DNA of 64,000 nt from assembly GCA_024403715.1 (NCBI GenBank), contig JAKSRJ010000003.1:1-64000 (forward strand). Direction: 5' to 3'. A model generated the notes under the pieces. The model saw nothing but the letters and a program-made list of their open reading frames with translations, was not told the DNA's origin and did no database searches. Shown here piece by piece: positions 50,080 to 59,239 of the stretch. The position numbers and the translations under genes were made by a program. Position 1 is the first letter of the stretch; each line of letters begins with the position of its first letter. The stretch is from Saccharofermentans sp. (GTDB lineage Bacteria > Bacillota > Clostridia > Saccharofermentanales > Saccharofermentanaceae).

Positions 50080-51202
50080 CGCTAAGCACCTCATCTAAAT
50101 CATAGACGGTATTAATTTTTCCCGACAAAACTCCAACAAAAGTTGGCTTAGTCGAGTAGGTTCTTATAACTGTTGGTCTGGAATCATCAATCTCAGAGCT
50201 TACAAGAATAGGCTTCATAGAAAATAGAGATTCCTTATATTCGAACTGATATTCGTCGCGCAAATACTTACGTGCTAAAGAAGACATATACGGATAAGCG
50301 CTCAAAGGTTTGGCAGGGCAATTATTACAATTGCCTAGCTTATTTGGATTACAGTAACCTTGACTTAATTCCTGACAAGAAAAAGTTGGAAGCGCATCAT
50401 AACTTGTAGTATGCGGCGTAAATGTTACTGATGTAAGAGAATGAAGACCAGTCTTTCCGAAAGGCATAATAGAAAAGAATGGTCCATCCATTATAGTGAA
50501 GCCGTATTTCTTTAACTCTTCGTTTACCTCGCAAAGAATTATTTCGCAAAGCTCATACTTGATTCCGAATTTATCGTATCCGACCATATCTAGAATCTGA
50601 TTGGTGCTCGCGTATGTTGAATTAAGGACAAAGGCTGATGATACATCTTCTTGGTCTTTTAAATAAATAAGGTAGCAATCATCGAGCTTGTCGATGGAAG
50701 TAATATCTGCACCGAATTTGATTGTTACATTCTTGTAGTCTTCTAGTTTGGTTAAGAAATAGTCCCTTAGAATTTTAGCGTCGTATGTATACTCACGAGT
50801 CAAAAAGGCGCCATCGCACATATTATCCCTAAAGTACTTACTGGCATTTAACTCTTCGCACATAATATTTCCAGCTTTACAGAAGCTTTTAAATTGTTCT
50901 CCTGAAGTCCATGAGTACTCAGAAGATGTAGCATAAATCTTGTCGAATTCTTTGTTGATACAGAATGCGTAATCTTTGTTAAATCGCTCAAAATAATAAG
51001 CGGATTTCATTGCGGTCGATAGAGATCTTGGGTAGTGATAACCCTGATGAACTCTTGCTTGATTTATATAAGTGGCGCGACCAAAAGCTTTCTGATCACA
51101 TTCTAAAATCAGGACACTTTGTCCTTTCTTGCCACAGAAGAGCGCAGAATATAAACCGTATAATCCAGCGCCAATAATGATTTTGTCGTACTTTATAGCC
51201 AT
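50072..51202 (-). CDS. FAD-dependent oxidoreductase (DAO-like)
   Basis: A 376-residue flavoprotein. GAGLYGLYSALFCGKKG and LILECDQKAFG are the FAD-binding start; INQARVHQGYHYPRS is a conserved loop seen in glycan-linked members of the DAO superfamily. A cysteine-rich LGNCNNCPAKP stretch lies near residue 290 and could bind metal. It is the first gene of a six-gene operon of glycan functions, which suggests oxidation or reduction of a sugar or lipid carrier. It is divergent from the WYL regulator with about 106 bases between them. Confidence 0.83.
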   Translation of the reverse strand: MAIKYDKIIIGAGLYGLYSALFCGKKGQSVLILECDQKAFGRATYINQARVHQGYHYPRSLSTAMKSAYYFERFNKDYAFCINKEFDKIYATSSEYSWTSGEQFKSFCKAGNIMCEELNASKYFRDNMCDGAFLTREYTYDAKILRDYFLTKLEDYKNVTIKFGADITSIDKLDDCYLIYLKDQEDVSSAFVLNSTYASTNQILDMVGYDKFGIKYELCEIILCEVNEELKKYGFTIMDGPFFSIMPFGKTGLHSLTSVTFTPHTTSYDALPTFSCQELSQGYCNPNKLGNCNNCPAKPLSAYPYMSSLARKYLRDEYQFEYKESLFSMKPILVSSEIDDSRPTVIRTYSTKPTFVGVLSGKINTVYDLDEVLSDE

Positions 51203-51247
51203 AATAAATCTAATAAAAATAATAGCATATGTATTATTAATTTAATA

Positions 51248-51278
51248 TTGCAGGTTTATTATAATTATGGTGTACAAT
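51248..51278 (+). promoter_or_regulatory. possible promoter of the WYL regulator gene
   Basis: TTGCAG (51248-51253) and TACAAT (51273-51278) are 19 bases apart, a long spacing. A TATAAT at 51260-51265 is an alternative -10 without a good -35. The region also separates the divergent glycan operon, so it may hold sites for both. Confidence 0.35.
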
Positions 51279-51308
51279 AAATAGGACAGAATTTATGGAG
51301 GTGAACTA

Positions 51309-52364
51309 ATGGCTAATACTGAGAATGCTAAGCTTAAGCTATTGCTTATTTACGATTATTTTTTAAATCATGCTAGCTCAGATAATAATGACGACGGCGT
51401 TTCTATGCAGGAGATTTTGTCTTTTTTAAATGAAAAAACTGGCACAGATTTTGAACGTAAATCCATATATTCCGATATAGACAGGGTTAATGACTTTGCT
51501 CGTAAAGTCGGTATGGTTGGACCAACAGAGGATTGGATTGAACTTGTTGGAAAACGTTATATGAGAGGCGATATTAACGGCGAGATTACACTCGATGAGG
51601 CGAGATTAATTGTTGATGCTATTAACACTACAGAGTTCACAGATTCTGGTCTTTGCGACAAGATAAAGACAAAGTATCCAACATATTTTAGAAATGGGTA
51701 CACACCTCTCGTGTCTCATAATAACAAGGCAATTCAAAAGCCTCTGGCTCTTGTTAACGTCATTAGAAGTTGTATCGAAGATCAATCTGCTATGAGCTTT
51801 AAGTATGGTTATGTTGTAGCAGGCGGTATTAGAGCAGCAGAAGATAAGCTTGTATCTCCAGTCGCTCTTGATTTTGAAAAGTCTCACTACTATTTAATTG
51901 CTGTAGATAACAATGAAGTCGCTAAGGGTAAATCTAAGGAAGATTCGATGAAGCGCTATAGACTTGATCGAATGAAATACTATAAATTCGAGCTTAACGA
52001 GAAGTACTTAAGTCTTGGTAAGAATCGTGATCAGATTGTTGAGAAATATGTTAAAAATTCATTTGAAGCTTATTCTTCCAACAATACTGAGAGAATAGTA
52101 CTTACCATGAGATGCCCTTCAGAAAAAGAACTATTAAAGGCATTTACAGGTTTTACTGAGAATATGAAGCCAATGATTATTTCTGATAAGACTCACGATG
52201 GTTACATCAGATTTAGTGTTGATACTGGTATTGTGCCGCCATTTTTCAGTAAGGTTTTCCAGGTTAATTTGTATAAAGATGTTACTCTTAAGATTGAAGA
52301 TGAAGCAGTACGAGAAAAATACCGTGAGTATCTAGTAGCTGCCATGAACAACCTTGATGATTAA
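51309..52364 (+). CDS. WYL-domain transcriptional regulator
   Basis: A 351-residue DNA-binding regulator. The N-terminal helix-turn-helix region (about 8-75) contains KSIYSDIDRVNDF. The WYL domain (about 145-260) has SHYYLIAVDNN and SMKRYRLDRMKYYK, and a WCX-type C-terminal extension follows (about 275-345). WYL proteins sense ligands, often nucleic acids or metabolites, and can activate or repress. It sits divergently from the six-gene glycan operon and upstream of alaS. Control of the divergent operon is possible but not shown. Confidence 0.9.
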   Translation: MANTENAKLKLLLIYDYFLNHASSDNNDDGVSMQEILSFLNEKTGTDFERKSIYSDIDRVNDFARKVGMVGPTEDWIELVGKRYMRGDINGEITLDEARLIVDAINTTEFTDSGLCDKIKTKYPTYFRNGYTPLVSHNNKAIQKPLALVNVIRSCIEDQSAMSFKYGYVVAGGIRAAEDKLVSPVALDFEKSHYYLIAVDNNEVAKGKSKEDSMKRYRLDRMKYYKFELNEKYLSLGKNRDQIVEKYVKNSFEAYSSNNTERIVLTMRCPSEKELLKAFTGFTENMKPMIISDKTHDGYIRFSVDTGIVPPFFSKVFQVNLYKDVTLKIEDEAVREKYREYLVAAMNNLDD

Positions 52365-52393
52365 TTGCATTACGCTTCTAATCGTTTTATAAT
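52365..52393 (+). promoter_or_regulatory. promoter of alaS
   Basis: TTGCAT (52365-52370) and TATAAT (52388-52393) are 17 bases apart, right after the WYL stop. The leader would be only about 27 bases, so there is no room for a T-box. Confidence 0.75.
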
Positions 52394-52427
52394 TCATAGG
52401 TTTATTAAATAAGGAGATTTTATCTAT

Positions 52428-55097
52428 ATGGAACCATTAGGTTTAAATGAAATCAGAGAAAGATATTTGTCGTTCTTTGAATCTAAGGGACACTTGAGAC
52501 TTCCATCATTCTCATTAGTTCCTAAGAACGACCCTTCCATTTTGCTTATCAACGCTGGTATGACACCATTAAAGCCATACTTTACAGGTGCCGAGACTCC
52601 TCCATGTAAGAGAGTTACTACATGCCAGAAGTGTATCAGAACTCCTGATATCGAGAACGTTGGTCATACATCAAGACACGGTACATACTTTGAGATGATC
52701 GGTAACTTCTCCTTCGGTGATTACTTTAAGAATGAAGTTATTCCATGGGCTTGGGAGTTCTTGACAGAGAACCTCGAGATGCCAGCTGAGCTTTTGTATC
52801 CTTCTGTTTATGAAGAGGACGATGAAGCTTTCGAGATTTGGAATAAGGTTGTTGGCGTACCTGCTGAGAAAATTACAAGACTTGGTAAGGCTGACAACTT
52901 CTGGGAGCATGGTACAGGTCCATGTGGCCCTTGTTCTGAGATTTATTTCGACCGTGGTATCGAGCATGGCTGTGGTAAGCCAGATTGCCGTCCAGGCTGC
53001 GAGTGCGACAGATTCGTTGAGATCTGGAACCTCGTATTCTCACAGTTCGACCGTCAGGAAGATGGTTCTTACTTAGAGCTTGCTCAGAAAAATATCGATA
53101 CAGGTGGTGGACTCGAGAGATTTGCCTGCGTAATGCAGGGTGTTGAGAACCTCTTCGAGGTAGATACAGTAAGAAGAATCCTTGATACAGTTTGTCAGAA
53201 GGCTGGTAAGGAATACGGCGTTAACGCTAAGGATGACGTTGCTATCCGTGTCATTACTGACCATATGCGTTCTTCTACAATGATGATTTCTGATGGCGTA
53301 CTTCCATCTAACTCAGGTGCTGGTTACGTTCTTCGTCGTCTCATGAGAAGAGCTGCAAGATTTGGTAAGCTCCTTGGAATCGACGGTAAGTTCCTCGCAT
53401 CTATCGCTGAGGTTGTTATCGAGCAGAACAAGGATGCATATCCTGAGCTTGTACAGAAGTACACAATGATCATGGCTGTTATCAACAAGGAAGAGGATGA
53501 CTTCCTCCGTACAGTTGAGGCTGGTACAGCTATCCTTAATGACATGATTAGTGCAGCTAAGGCTGAGGGCAAGACAGTACTTAGCGGCGAGGATGCATTT
53601 AAGCTTCATGATACATATGGTTTCCCTCTTGATCTTACTAAGGAAATCGCTGCAGACAGTGGTCTCACAGTAGATGAGGACGGCTTCAAGGCTGCCATGA
53701 AGATTCAGAAGGAGACAGCTCGTCAGGCTACTAAGGAGAATGTTTCTAACACTGCATGGGGTGGAAACAAGCTTCCAGATGAGCTCTTGAACGATAAGTC
53801 TGCTACAACTTTCGAAGGTTATGAGAAGTTCGAGACAGACGCTAAGGTTATGTACGTTCTTAAGGTTGACGAGGATGGTGCACTCCAGATTGCTTCTGAA
53901 GTATTTGCTGGCGACAAGGCTATCGTAATCTTAGATAAGACAACACTTTACGCTACTATGGGTGGTCAGGTTTGCGACAATGGTAAGCTTACAAACGATT
54001 CCTTAGAGGCAGTTGTTACTAATGTTGAGAAGGATACAGCTTCCAAGTACCTCCACTCTATCGAGGTAGTTTCCGGCTCTATCAAGGCTGGCGACGACGT
54101 TAAGGTTACAATCGACAAGGAAAGAAGACTCTCTACTTGTCGTAACCACTCTACAACTCATATGCTCCAGTCAGCACTTCGTTCTGTCTTAGGCGACCAC
54201 GTAGAGCAGAAGGGTTCTTATGTTGATTCTGAGAGATTAAGATTTGACTTCACACACTTCTCCGCTATGACAGCTGAGGAAATCGCTAAGGTTGAGGACA
54301 TCGTTAACAGCGTAATCTTGGAGGATATGCCTATCGTAACTCGCGAAATGCCAATCGACGAGGCTCGTAAGCTCGGTGCTATGGCCCTCTTCGGCGAGAA
54401 GTATGGCGCTACAGTAAGAGTTGTATCCATTGGCGATGGTTACTCCGTAGAGTTCTGCGGTGGTACACATTTGACACAGTCTTCACAGGCTGGCCAGCTC
54501 AGAATTATCTCTGAGGCTGGTGTTGCTTCTGGTGTAAGACGTATCGAGGCTGTTACAGGTAAGGCAGCTTATGAACTTATGAAGGCTGACAGAAGCACAA
54601 TCTCTGATATTGCTTCTACACTTAAGGTTAATAAGGATCAGATTGTTAAGAAGTCTGAGTCTTTGTTAGGTGATATCAAGGCTTTGGAGAAGGAAATTGC
54701 TTCCATTAAGAAGGCTGCAGCAGGTAATGTTGCTGATGACCTTATTAAGGGGGCTTCCAAGGTTGGTTCCGTAGATGTTGTATGCGCTAAGGTTGATGCA
54801 GCAGATGCAGCTGAACTTCGTGATATGGCTGATGGAATCAGAGACCGCCTGGAAAATGGCTTCGTATTCCTGGCTGCTCCAAGTGGTGATAAGGTTCTCT
54901 TTATCGCTATGGCTTCCAAGAACGCAGTAGCTGCTGGTGCTCATTCCGGTAATGTTATCAAGGAAGCAGCTAAGGTAGCTGGTGGTGGCGGCGGTGGCCG
55001 TCCTGATATGGCTCAGGCTGGTGGTAAGGACGCATCCAAGGTTGATGACGCACTTGCTAAGGCTCTTGAGGTATTGAAGGCTCAGATTGGAGGCTAA
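52428..55097 (+). CDS. alaS: alanyl-tRNA synthetase
   Basis: An 889-residue class II synthetase of typical length. The catalytic core starts with GLNEIRERYLSFFESKGH; motif 2 is RTPDIENVGHTSRHGTYFEM and motif 3 is in the GAGYVLRRLMRRA region. The editing domain has the zinc-type HSTTHM and CGGTH motifs. The C-Ala domain ends with the glycine-rich KVAGGGGGGRPDMAQAGG. It charges tRNA-Ala and clears mischarged Ser and Gly. It begins an operon with a HIT protein, the methionine synthase pair and trmB; its end overlaps only the extended frame of the HIT gene. Confidence 0.98.
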   Translation: MEPLGLNEIRERYLSFFESKGHLRLPSFSLVPKNDPSILLINAGMTPLKPYFTGAETPPCKRVTTCQKCIRTPDIENVGHTSRHGTYFEMIGNFSFGDYFKNEVIPWAWEFLTENLEMPAELLYPSVYEEDDEAFEIWNKVVGVPAEKITRLGKADNFWEHGTGPCGPCSEIYFDRGIEHGCGKPDCRPGCECDRFVEIWNLVFSQFDRQEDGSYLELAQKNIDTGGGLERFACVMQGVENLFEVDTVRRILDTVCQKAGKEYGVNAKDDVAIRVITDHMRSSTMMISDGVLPSNSGAGYVLRRLMRRAARFGKLLGIDGKFLASIAEVVIEQNKDAYPELVQKYTMIMAVINKEEDDFLRTVEAGTAILNDMISAAKAEGKTVLSGEDAFKLHDTYGFPLDLTKEIAADSGLTVDEDGFKAAMKIQKETARQATKENVSNTAWGGNKLPDELLNDKSATTFEGYEKFETDAKVMYVLKVDEDGALQIASEVFAGDKAIVILDKTTLYATMGGQVCDNGKLTNDSLEAVVTNVEKDTASKYLHSIEVVSGSIKAGDDVKVTIDKERRLSTCRNHSTTHMLQSALRSVLGDHVEQKGSYVDSERLRFDFTHFSAMTAEEIAKVEDIVNSVILEDMPIVTREMPIDEARKLGAMALFGEKYGATVRVVSIGDGYSVEFCGGTHLTQSSQAGQLRIISEAGVASGVRRIEAVTGKAAYELMKADRSTISDIASTLKVNKDQIVKKSESLLGDIKALEKEIASIKKAAAGNVADDLIKGASKVGSVDVVCAKVDAADAAELRDMADGIRDRLENGFVFLAAPSGDKVLFIAMASKNAVAAGAHSGNVIKEAAKVAGGGGGGRPDMAQAGGKDASKVDDALAKALEVLKAQIGG

Positions 55098-55101
55098 TAC
55101 T

Positions 55102-55443
55102 ATGTGCTTATTCTGTGAGATTATTAAGGGTAATATTCCTTCAACTTTAGTTTATGAGGACGATATGACATATTGCTTCAGAGATATTAATCCTGTTGCA
55201 CCAACTCACGTTCTTGTAGTTCCTAAGAAGCACTTTGATAACATCAGAGATATCGCTGCAGCAGCTGATGGTGCACAGTATTTATCAGCTTGCTCCAAAG
55301 CTATTGATGAAGTAGCAAAGCTTGAAGGCTTAGACTCTGGATTCCGAGTAATTAATAACTGTGGTGAAGATGGTGGCCAGACTGTTATGCACCTTCACTT
55401 CCATGTTATTGGTGGAGTAAAACTTACGGAGAAGATGATTTGA
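55102..55443 (+). CDS. HIT-family nucleotide hydrolase (HINT-like)
   Basis: A 113-residue HIT protein. It has CLFCEIIKGNIPS, PVAPTHVLVVPKKH and the histidine triad GQTVMHLHFHVIGG. Such proteins cleave purine phosphoramidates and aminoacyl-adenylates. Its place directly after alaS is common and agrees with removal of aminoacyl-AMP by-products. ATG 55102 lies nine bases after GGAGG (55088-55092); the frame opens 15 bases earlier inside alaS. Its stop overlaps the next start. Confidence 0.94.
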   Translation: MCLFCEIIKGNIPSTLVYEDDMTYCFRDINPVAPTHVLVVPKKHFDNIRDIAAAADGAQYLSACSKAIDEVAKLEGLDSGFRVINNCGEDGGQTVMHLHFHVIGGVKLTEKMI

Positions 55444-55997
55444 CAGAAGAACCAATTTCAAAGCTTGAGAAGCGAACACTTGCTTATCTTGGTACAGGTA
55501 AAGAAGCGTCCGAGGCTCAGCTTGGTCTGGTTCGTCAAGCAATAGAAGACGTTAAGAGGCTGTCGCGACCTATGTTTGCGACAGCTTTTTATTCTATAAA
55601 AGACTGTCCGATAAGGCTCCAGTTTTCATCTTTGCAGAAGTTGTTTGAACTGGGAGAATCAGACTCTGTCTGTATAATTATCTCGACGATTGGTCCTGCG
55701 ATTGACGCTCGAATGGAAGTTTTAAATCAAAGAGGCGACTATTCAAAATCCTTATTAATCGATGCAGCTGCTAATGCTTATGTTGAGCAAATCACAGATG
55801 ATTATCAGGAGAGTCTTAATTTAAAAAATCCTACCTTTCGATTTGCTCCAGGTTACGGAGACGTGCCGCTTGAGTTACAAAGAGAAATCTTTGACAACGT
55901 TCCAGGAAGCGGCAAGACGGGCGTTAAGCTTGACGACAACTACCTGATGCATCCATGGAAGTCGATGACGGGAATTATAGGTTTTAAGGGAGAATAA
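55440..55997 (+). CDS. stand-alone methionine synthase activation domain (split MetH)
   Basis: A 185-residue protein corresponding to the C-terminal activation domain of MetH, which binds SAM to re-methylate oxidised cobalamin. FRFAPGYGDVPLELQ matches the SAM-binding RxxPGYxxxP motif, and KSMTGIIGFKG matches the end of the domain. In Escherichia coli this domain is fused to MetH; here it is separate and encoded directly upstream of the rest. The start is TTG at 55440, overlapping the HIT stop, with GGAG eight bases ahead. Confidence 0.9.
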   Translation: MTEEPISKLEKRTLAYLGTGKEASEAQLGLVRQAIEDVKRLSRPMFATAFYSIKDCPIRLQFSSLQKLFELGESDSVCIIISTIGPAIDARMEVLNQRGDYSKSLLIDAAANAYVEQITDDYQESLNLKNPTFRFAPGYGDVPLELQREIFDNVPGSGKTGVKLDDNYLMHPWKSMTGIIGFKGE

Positions 55998-56000
55998 AGA

Positions 56001-58412
56001 ATGGATATCAGAAGCGTATTAGGAAAAGAACTGCTTGTTTTTGACGGCGGTTTTGGATCACAGCTTCAGGCAAGAGGCGTAAAGCCAGGCACAAACAGCG
56101 CTGATATTAATATTATGAATCCTGAACTTGTGTATGCAATTCACAAGGACTATATCGACGCGGGAACTAACTGTATTGTTACTAATACTTTTGGCGCGGA
56201 CAGATTCCATATTGAAGACTATGAGAAGCTTAAAGCCAATATCCTTGCTGCCTGCGACAATGCAAGACGCGCAGCAAAAGACGGCGACCACGAAGTAAAT
56301 GTCTTTTACGATATGGCTCCTACAGGTAAGCTTTTAAAGCCATTAGGTGACCTCGATTTTGAAGATGCAGTTGAGTGCTTTAAGGAGCAGGTTTTAATTG
56401 CCCGCGACCACGTTGATGGATTTATTATCGAGACAATGACAGACCTCTACGAGGTTAAGGCTGCAATCTTAGCTGTTAAGGAAAATACTGACAAGCCGCT
56501 TTTCTGCTCAGTAACATTCCAGGAAAACGGCAAGATGCTTACAGGCGCTTCTCCTGTTCAGGCAGTAACGTTAATGGAAGCTTTGGGCGTAGATATGATT
56601 GCTATTAACTGCTCCTTGGGCCCTAAGGAATTAGAGCCAGTAATTATGGAGATGCTATCTGTTGCTACAAAGCCAATGCTTGTTCAGCCTAATGCAGGAC
56701 TTCCGGTTTTTGTTAATGGTGAGACTTCTTATAATGTAACAGCAGAGGAATTTTCGCAGTATATCGAGAAGTTCTTCGAGGCTGGTATTAGCGCTTTTGG
56801 TGGATGTTGTGGAACAACACCAGAGCATATAAGACTTTCGTATGAGAAGGTTAAGGGTCGTGAGCTTAAGTTTAAGCCTGCGCCAGTTGCTACAAGAGTT
56901 ACAGGTACTACAACTTATGTTGAGTTTAAAAACAGAGTAGTAAGATGCGGCGAGAGATTAAATCCAACTGGTAAAAAGAAGATGAAGCTCGCGCTTCAGG
57001 AGGGAAGACTTTACGATATCGTCGACGAAGGCGTATTACAGGTTGAAGCTGGAGCTGATGTTTTGGATGTAAACGTAGGTGTTCCAGGTATTGATGAGAC
57101 AGCGGTAATGACTGAGCTTATTTTAAATCTTCAGGAAGTAATTGACGTTCCTTTGCAGATTGACAGCTCAAATCCTGAGACACTCGAGAAGGCATGTCGC
57201 CTGTATAACGGTATCCCGCTCATTAACTCCGTTAACGGTAAGCAAGAAGTAATGGATAATGTTTTCCCTATTGTTAAGAAGTATGGTGGCGTTGTTCTTG
57301 GACTTTGTATCGGCGAGGATGGTATTCCTCCAACGGCAAACGAGCGTTTTGCTATCGCGAATAAAATCGTTAACGAGGCAGCTAAGTACGGTATCTCTAA
57401 AAACCGCATAATTATTGACTCTCTCGTATTAACTGCAAGCGCACAGCAAAAGGAAGTAATGGAGACAATCAAGTGCGTTAAGCTTGTAACTGATGAGCTT
57501 GGTTGCGGCACTGCATTGGGACTTTCTAATGTATCCTTTGGTCTTCCTAATAGACCATTAATTAACAGAACATTCCTCGTAATGGCATTGCTATCTGGCT
57601 TGAAGCTTCCTATTTTAAATCCACTTGATAAGGAACTGATGGGCGCTATCGACGCTTTCGAAGTGCTTAACTTCACAGATGAAAACGCTGCTGATTATAT
57701 TATGAGACACAGCTCTGATGTGGTGGCTTCTGCATCTGCGGCTCCTAAGGCTGATGCTCCTGCTTCTGCTTCGGAGGAGTTAGACGGAAGCCCACTTTAT
57801 AAGGCCGTAGTTAAGGGCCAGAAGCACCAGGCTGTAGATATCGTTCGCGCCATGACTGACGAGCCTCTGGCAATCGTGTCTGACCACATCATTCCAGCAC
57901 TTGATACAGTAGGCAAAAACTACGACACAGGTAAAATTTTCTTACCTCAGCTCATGATTGCAGCCGAGACTGCGAAATTAGTTTTTGACGAGATTAAAGG
58001 TAAGCTTGTATCTGATTCTGGCGCTACTAAAGGACCTGTAATTATCGCTACAGTAAAAAATGATGTTCATGATATCGGTAAAAATATAGTTAAGGTAGTA
58101 CTCCAGAGCTACGGCTTTGAAGTAGTAGACTTAGGCAAGGATGTTGATCCTGAAGTTATCTATCAGGCTGTATGTCAGTATAAGCCAATCGCGATAGGTC
58201 TTTCTGCGTTGATGACTACAACAGTTATCTCGATGGCAGATACAATTGATTTCTTGCGTAAGCGTAAGGTGTCTATTCCAGTTTTCTGCGGTGGCGCTGT
58301 TGTTACAGAAGAGGTTGTAAAAAATATCGGAGGCGATTACTATACAGCGGATGCGATGGAGTCCGTAAGAGTATGTGAGGAACTTCAGGCAAGAGTAGAA
58401 GAGGCAAAGTAA
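56001..58412 (+). CDS. metH: cobalamin-dependent methionine synthase, without the activation domain
   Basis: An 803-residue enzyme moving a methyl group from methyltetrahydrofolate via cobalamin to homocysteine. Domains in order: homocysteine domain (about 1-290, GGFGSQLQARGVKPG and zinc ligands including GGCCGTTPEH), pterin-binding domain (about 310-575, VRCGERLNPTGKK and DVNVGVPGIDE), then the B12-binding module (about 595-800) with DVHDIGKNIV giving the cobalt-ligating His. The activation domain is encoded by the preceding gene, three bases upstream. A Pro/Ala-rich linker lies at about residues 575-592. Confidence 0.95.
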   Translation: MDIRSVLGKELLVFDGGFGSQLQARGVKPGTNSADINIMNPELVYAIHKDYIDAGTNCIVTNTFGADRFHIEDYEKLKANILAACDNARRAAKDGDHEVNVFYDMAPTGKLLKPLGDLDFEDAVECFKEQVLIARDHVDGFIIETMTDLYEVKAAILAVKENTDKPLFCSVTFQENGKMLTGASPVQAVTLMEALGVDMIAINCSLGPKELEPVIMEMLSVATKPMLVQPNAGLPVFVNGETSYNVTAEEFSQYIEKFFEAGISAFGGCCGTTPEHIRLSYEKVKGRELKFKPAPVATRVTGTTTYVEFKNRVVRCGERLNPTGKKKMKLALQEGRLYDIVDEGVLQVEAGADVLDVNVGVPGIDETAVMTELILNLQEVIDVPLQIDSSNPETLEKACRLYNGIPLINSVNGKQEVMDNVFPIVKKYGGVVLGLCIGEDGIPPTANERFAIANKIVNEAAKYGISKNRIIIDSLVLTASAQQKEVMETIKCVKLVTDELGCGTALGLSNVSFGLPNRPLINRTFLVMALLSGLKLPILNPLDKELMGAIDAFEVLNFTDENAADYIMRHSSDVVASASAAPKADAPASASEELDGSPLYKAVVKGQKHQAVDIVRAMTDEPLAIVSDHIIPALDTVGKNYDTGKIFLPQLMIAAETAKLVFDEIKGKLVSDSGATKGPVIIATVKNDVHDIGKNIVKVVLQSYGFEVVDLGKDVDPEVIYQAVCQYKPIAIGLSALMTTTVISMADTIDFLRKRKVSIPVFCGGAVVTEEVVKNIGGDYYTADAMESVRVCEELQARVEEAK

Positions 58413-58413
58413 T

Positions 58414-59061
58414 ATGGCAAGAATGAGAGCAAAAAAGCATCTTCCAGAGAGAATGGCAAGATGCACTGAGAGATGGTTTGAAGACCCTAAGGCAAACAAA
58501 GGTAAGTGGAGAGAAGTCTGCGGCTTTCCTAGTGATTGTGAAGTTTTCTTAGAAGTTGGATGTGGTAAGGGTAAATTCTGTACTGAGATGGCACCAAGAT
58601 TTCCTAATGCTCTTTATATTGCTTTGGAAAGAGATCCTTCAGTTTGCTTGCTTGCAATTGAAAAAGCTCATAGAGCTGAGATTCCTAATCTTTTCTTCAT
58701 TCAGGCAGATGCCAATTTCTTAGAGGAGTATTTTGAAGAGGACGAGCTGAATCGTATTTACTTGAATTTCTCTGACCCATGGACTAGACAAAACAAGCCT
58801 AAGAGAAGACTTACTTATAGAACATTTCTAGAGCAGTATAAAAAACTCATGAAGAAGGGAGGAAGCGTCCTATTTAAGACTGATAATGACGAATTATTCG
58901 ATTTTTCAGTTGAAGAATTTAAGGAATGTGGCTTCGAGCTTTCTGAATATACACGTGATCTTCATAACAGTGAATGGGATAAAGACAACGTAAGAACAGA
59001 GTTTGAACAGAAGTTTGCTGATCAGGGAATTAATATCAAGCGAGTAGTTGCTACTTATTAA
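58414..59061 (+). CDS. trmB: tRNA (guanine-N7-)-methyltransferase
   Basis: A 215-residue SAM-dependent enzyme making m7G46 in tRNA. EVGCGKGKFCTEMA is the SAM-binding loop; YIALERDPSV, YLNFSDPWTRQNKPKRRLT and FKTDNDELFDFS are TrmB signatures, as is the C-terminal VRTEFEQKF. It begins one base after metH and is followed by a terminator, so it is the last gene of the alaS-led set. Confidence 0.96.
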   Translation: MARMRAKKHLPERMARCTERWFEDPKANKGKWREVCGFPSDCEVFLEVGCGKGKFCTEMAPRFPNALYIALERDPSVCLLAIEKAHRAEIPNLFFIQADANFLEEYFEEDELNRIYLNFSDPWTRQNKPKRRLTYRTFLEQYKKLMKKGGSVLFKTDNDELFDFSVEEFKECGFELSEYTRDLHNSEWDKDNVRTEFEQKFADQGINIKRVVATY

Positions 59062-59099
59062 TAAAACTCGAACAAAAATCATTTGAAAGAAAATTTGGT

Positions 59100-59132
59100 G
59101 AAATTGGTGTTTTTGACACCAATTTCCTTTTT
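59100..59132 (+). terminator. Rho-independent terminator after trmB
   Basis: GAAATTGGTG (59100-59109) pairs with CACCAATTTC (59117-59126) around TTTTTGA, then C and TTTTT. Confidence 0.88.
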
Positions 59133-59158
59133 GTTACAGTTTTTTTGCATTTGATTTG

Positions 59159-59229
59159 TTGTAAAGGCAAAAATATAGTTGTATATTTTTATAGGTACAT
59201 TTCGTACGAAGTAACAGAATTTTCAGGAG
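59159..59229 (+). promoter_or_regulatory. promoter and leader of gap with an internal palindrome
   Basis: TTGTAA (59159-59164) and TATATT (59182-59187) are 17 bases apart. The predicted leader holds a perfect ten-base palindrome TTCGTACGAA at 59201-59210, which could be an operator. AGGAGG near 59225-59230 is the ribosome binding site. Confidence 0.5.
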
Positions 59230-59239
59230 GAAAATTAAA

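Noticed and set aside
52365-52427. Possible T-box leader before alaS
   Set aside because: Only 63 bases separate the genes and the predicted leader is about 27 bases, too short for a T-box; no terminator/antiterminator is seen.
57131-57676. 181-residue minus-strand open frame inside metH
   Set aside because: Antisense shadow of the pterin-binding domain region.
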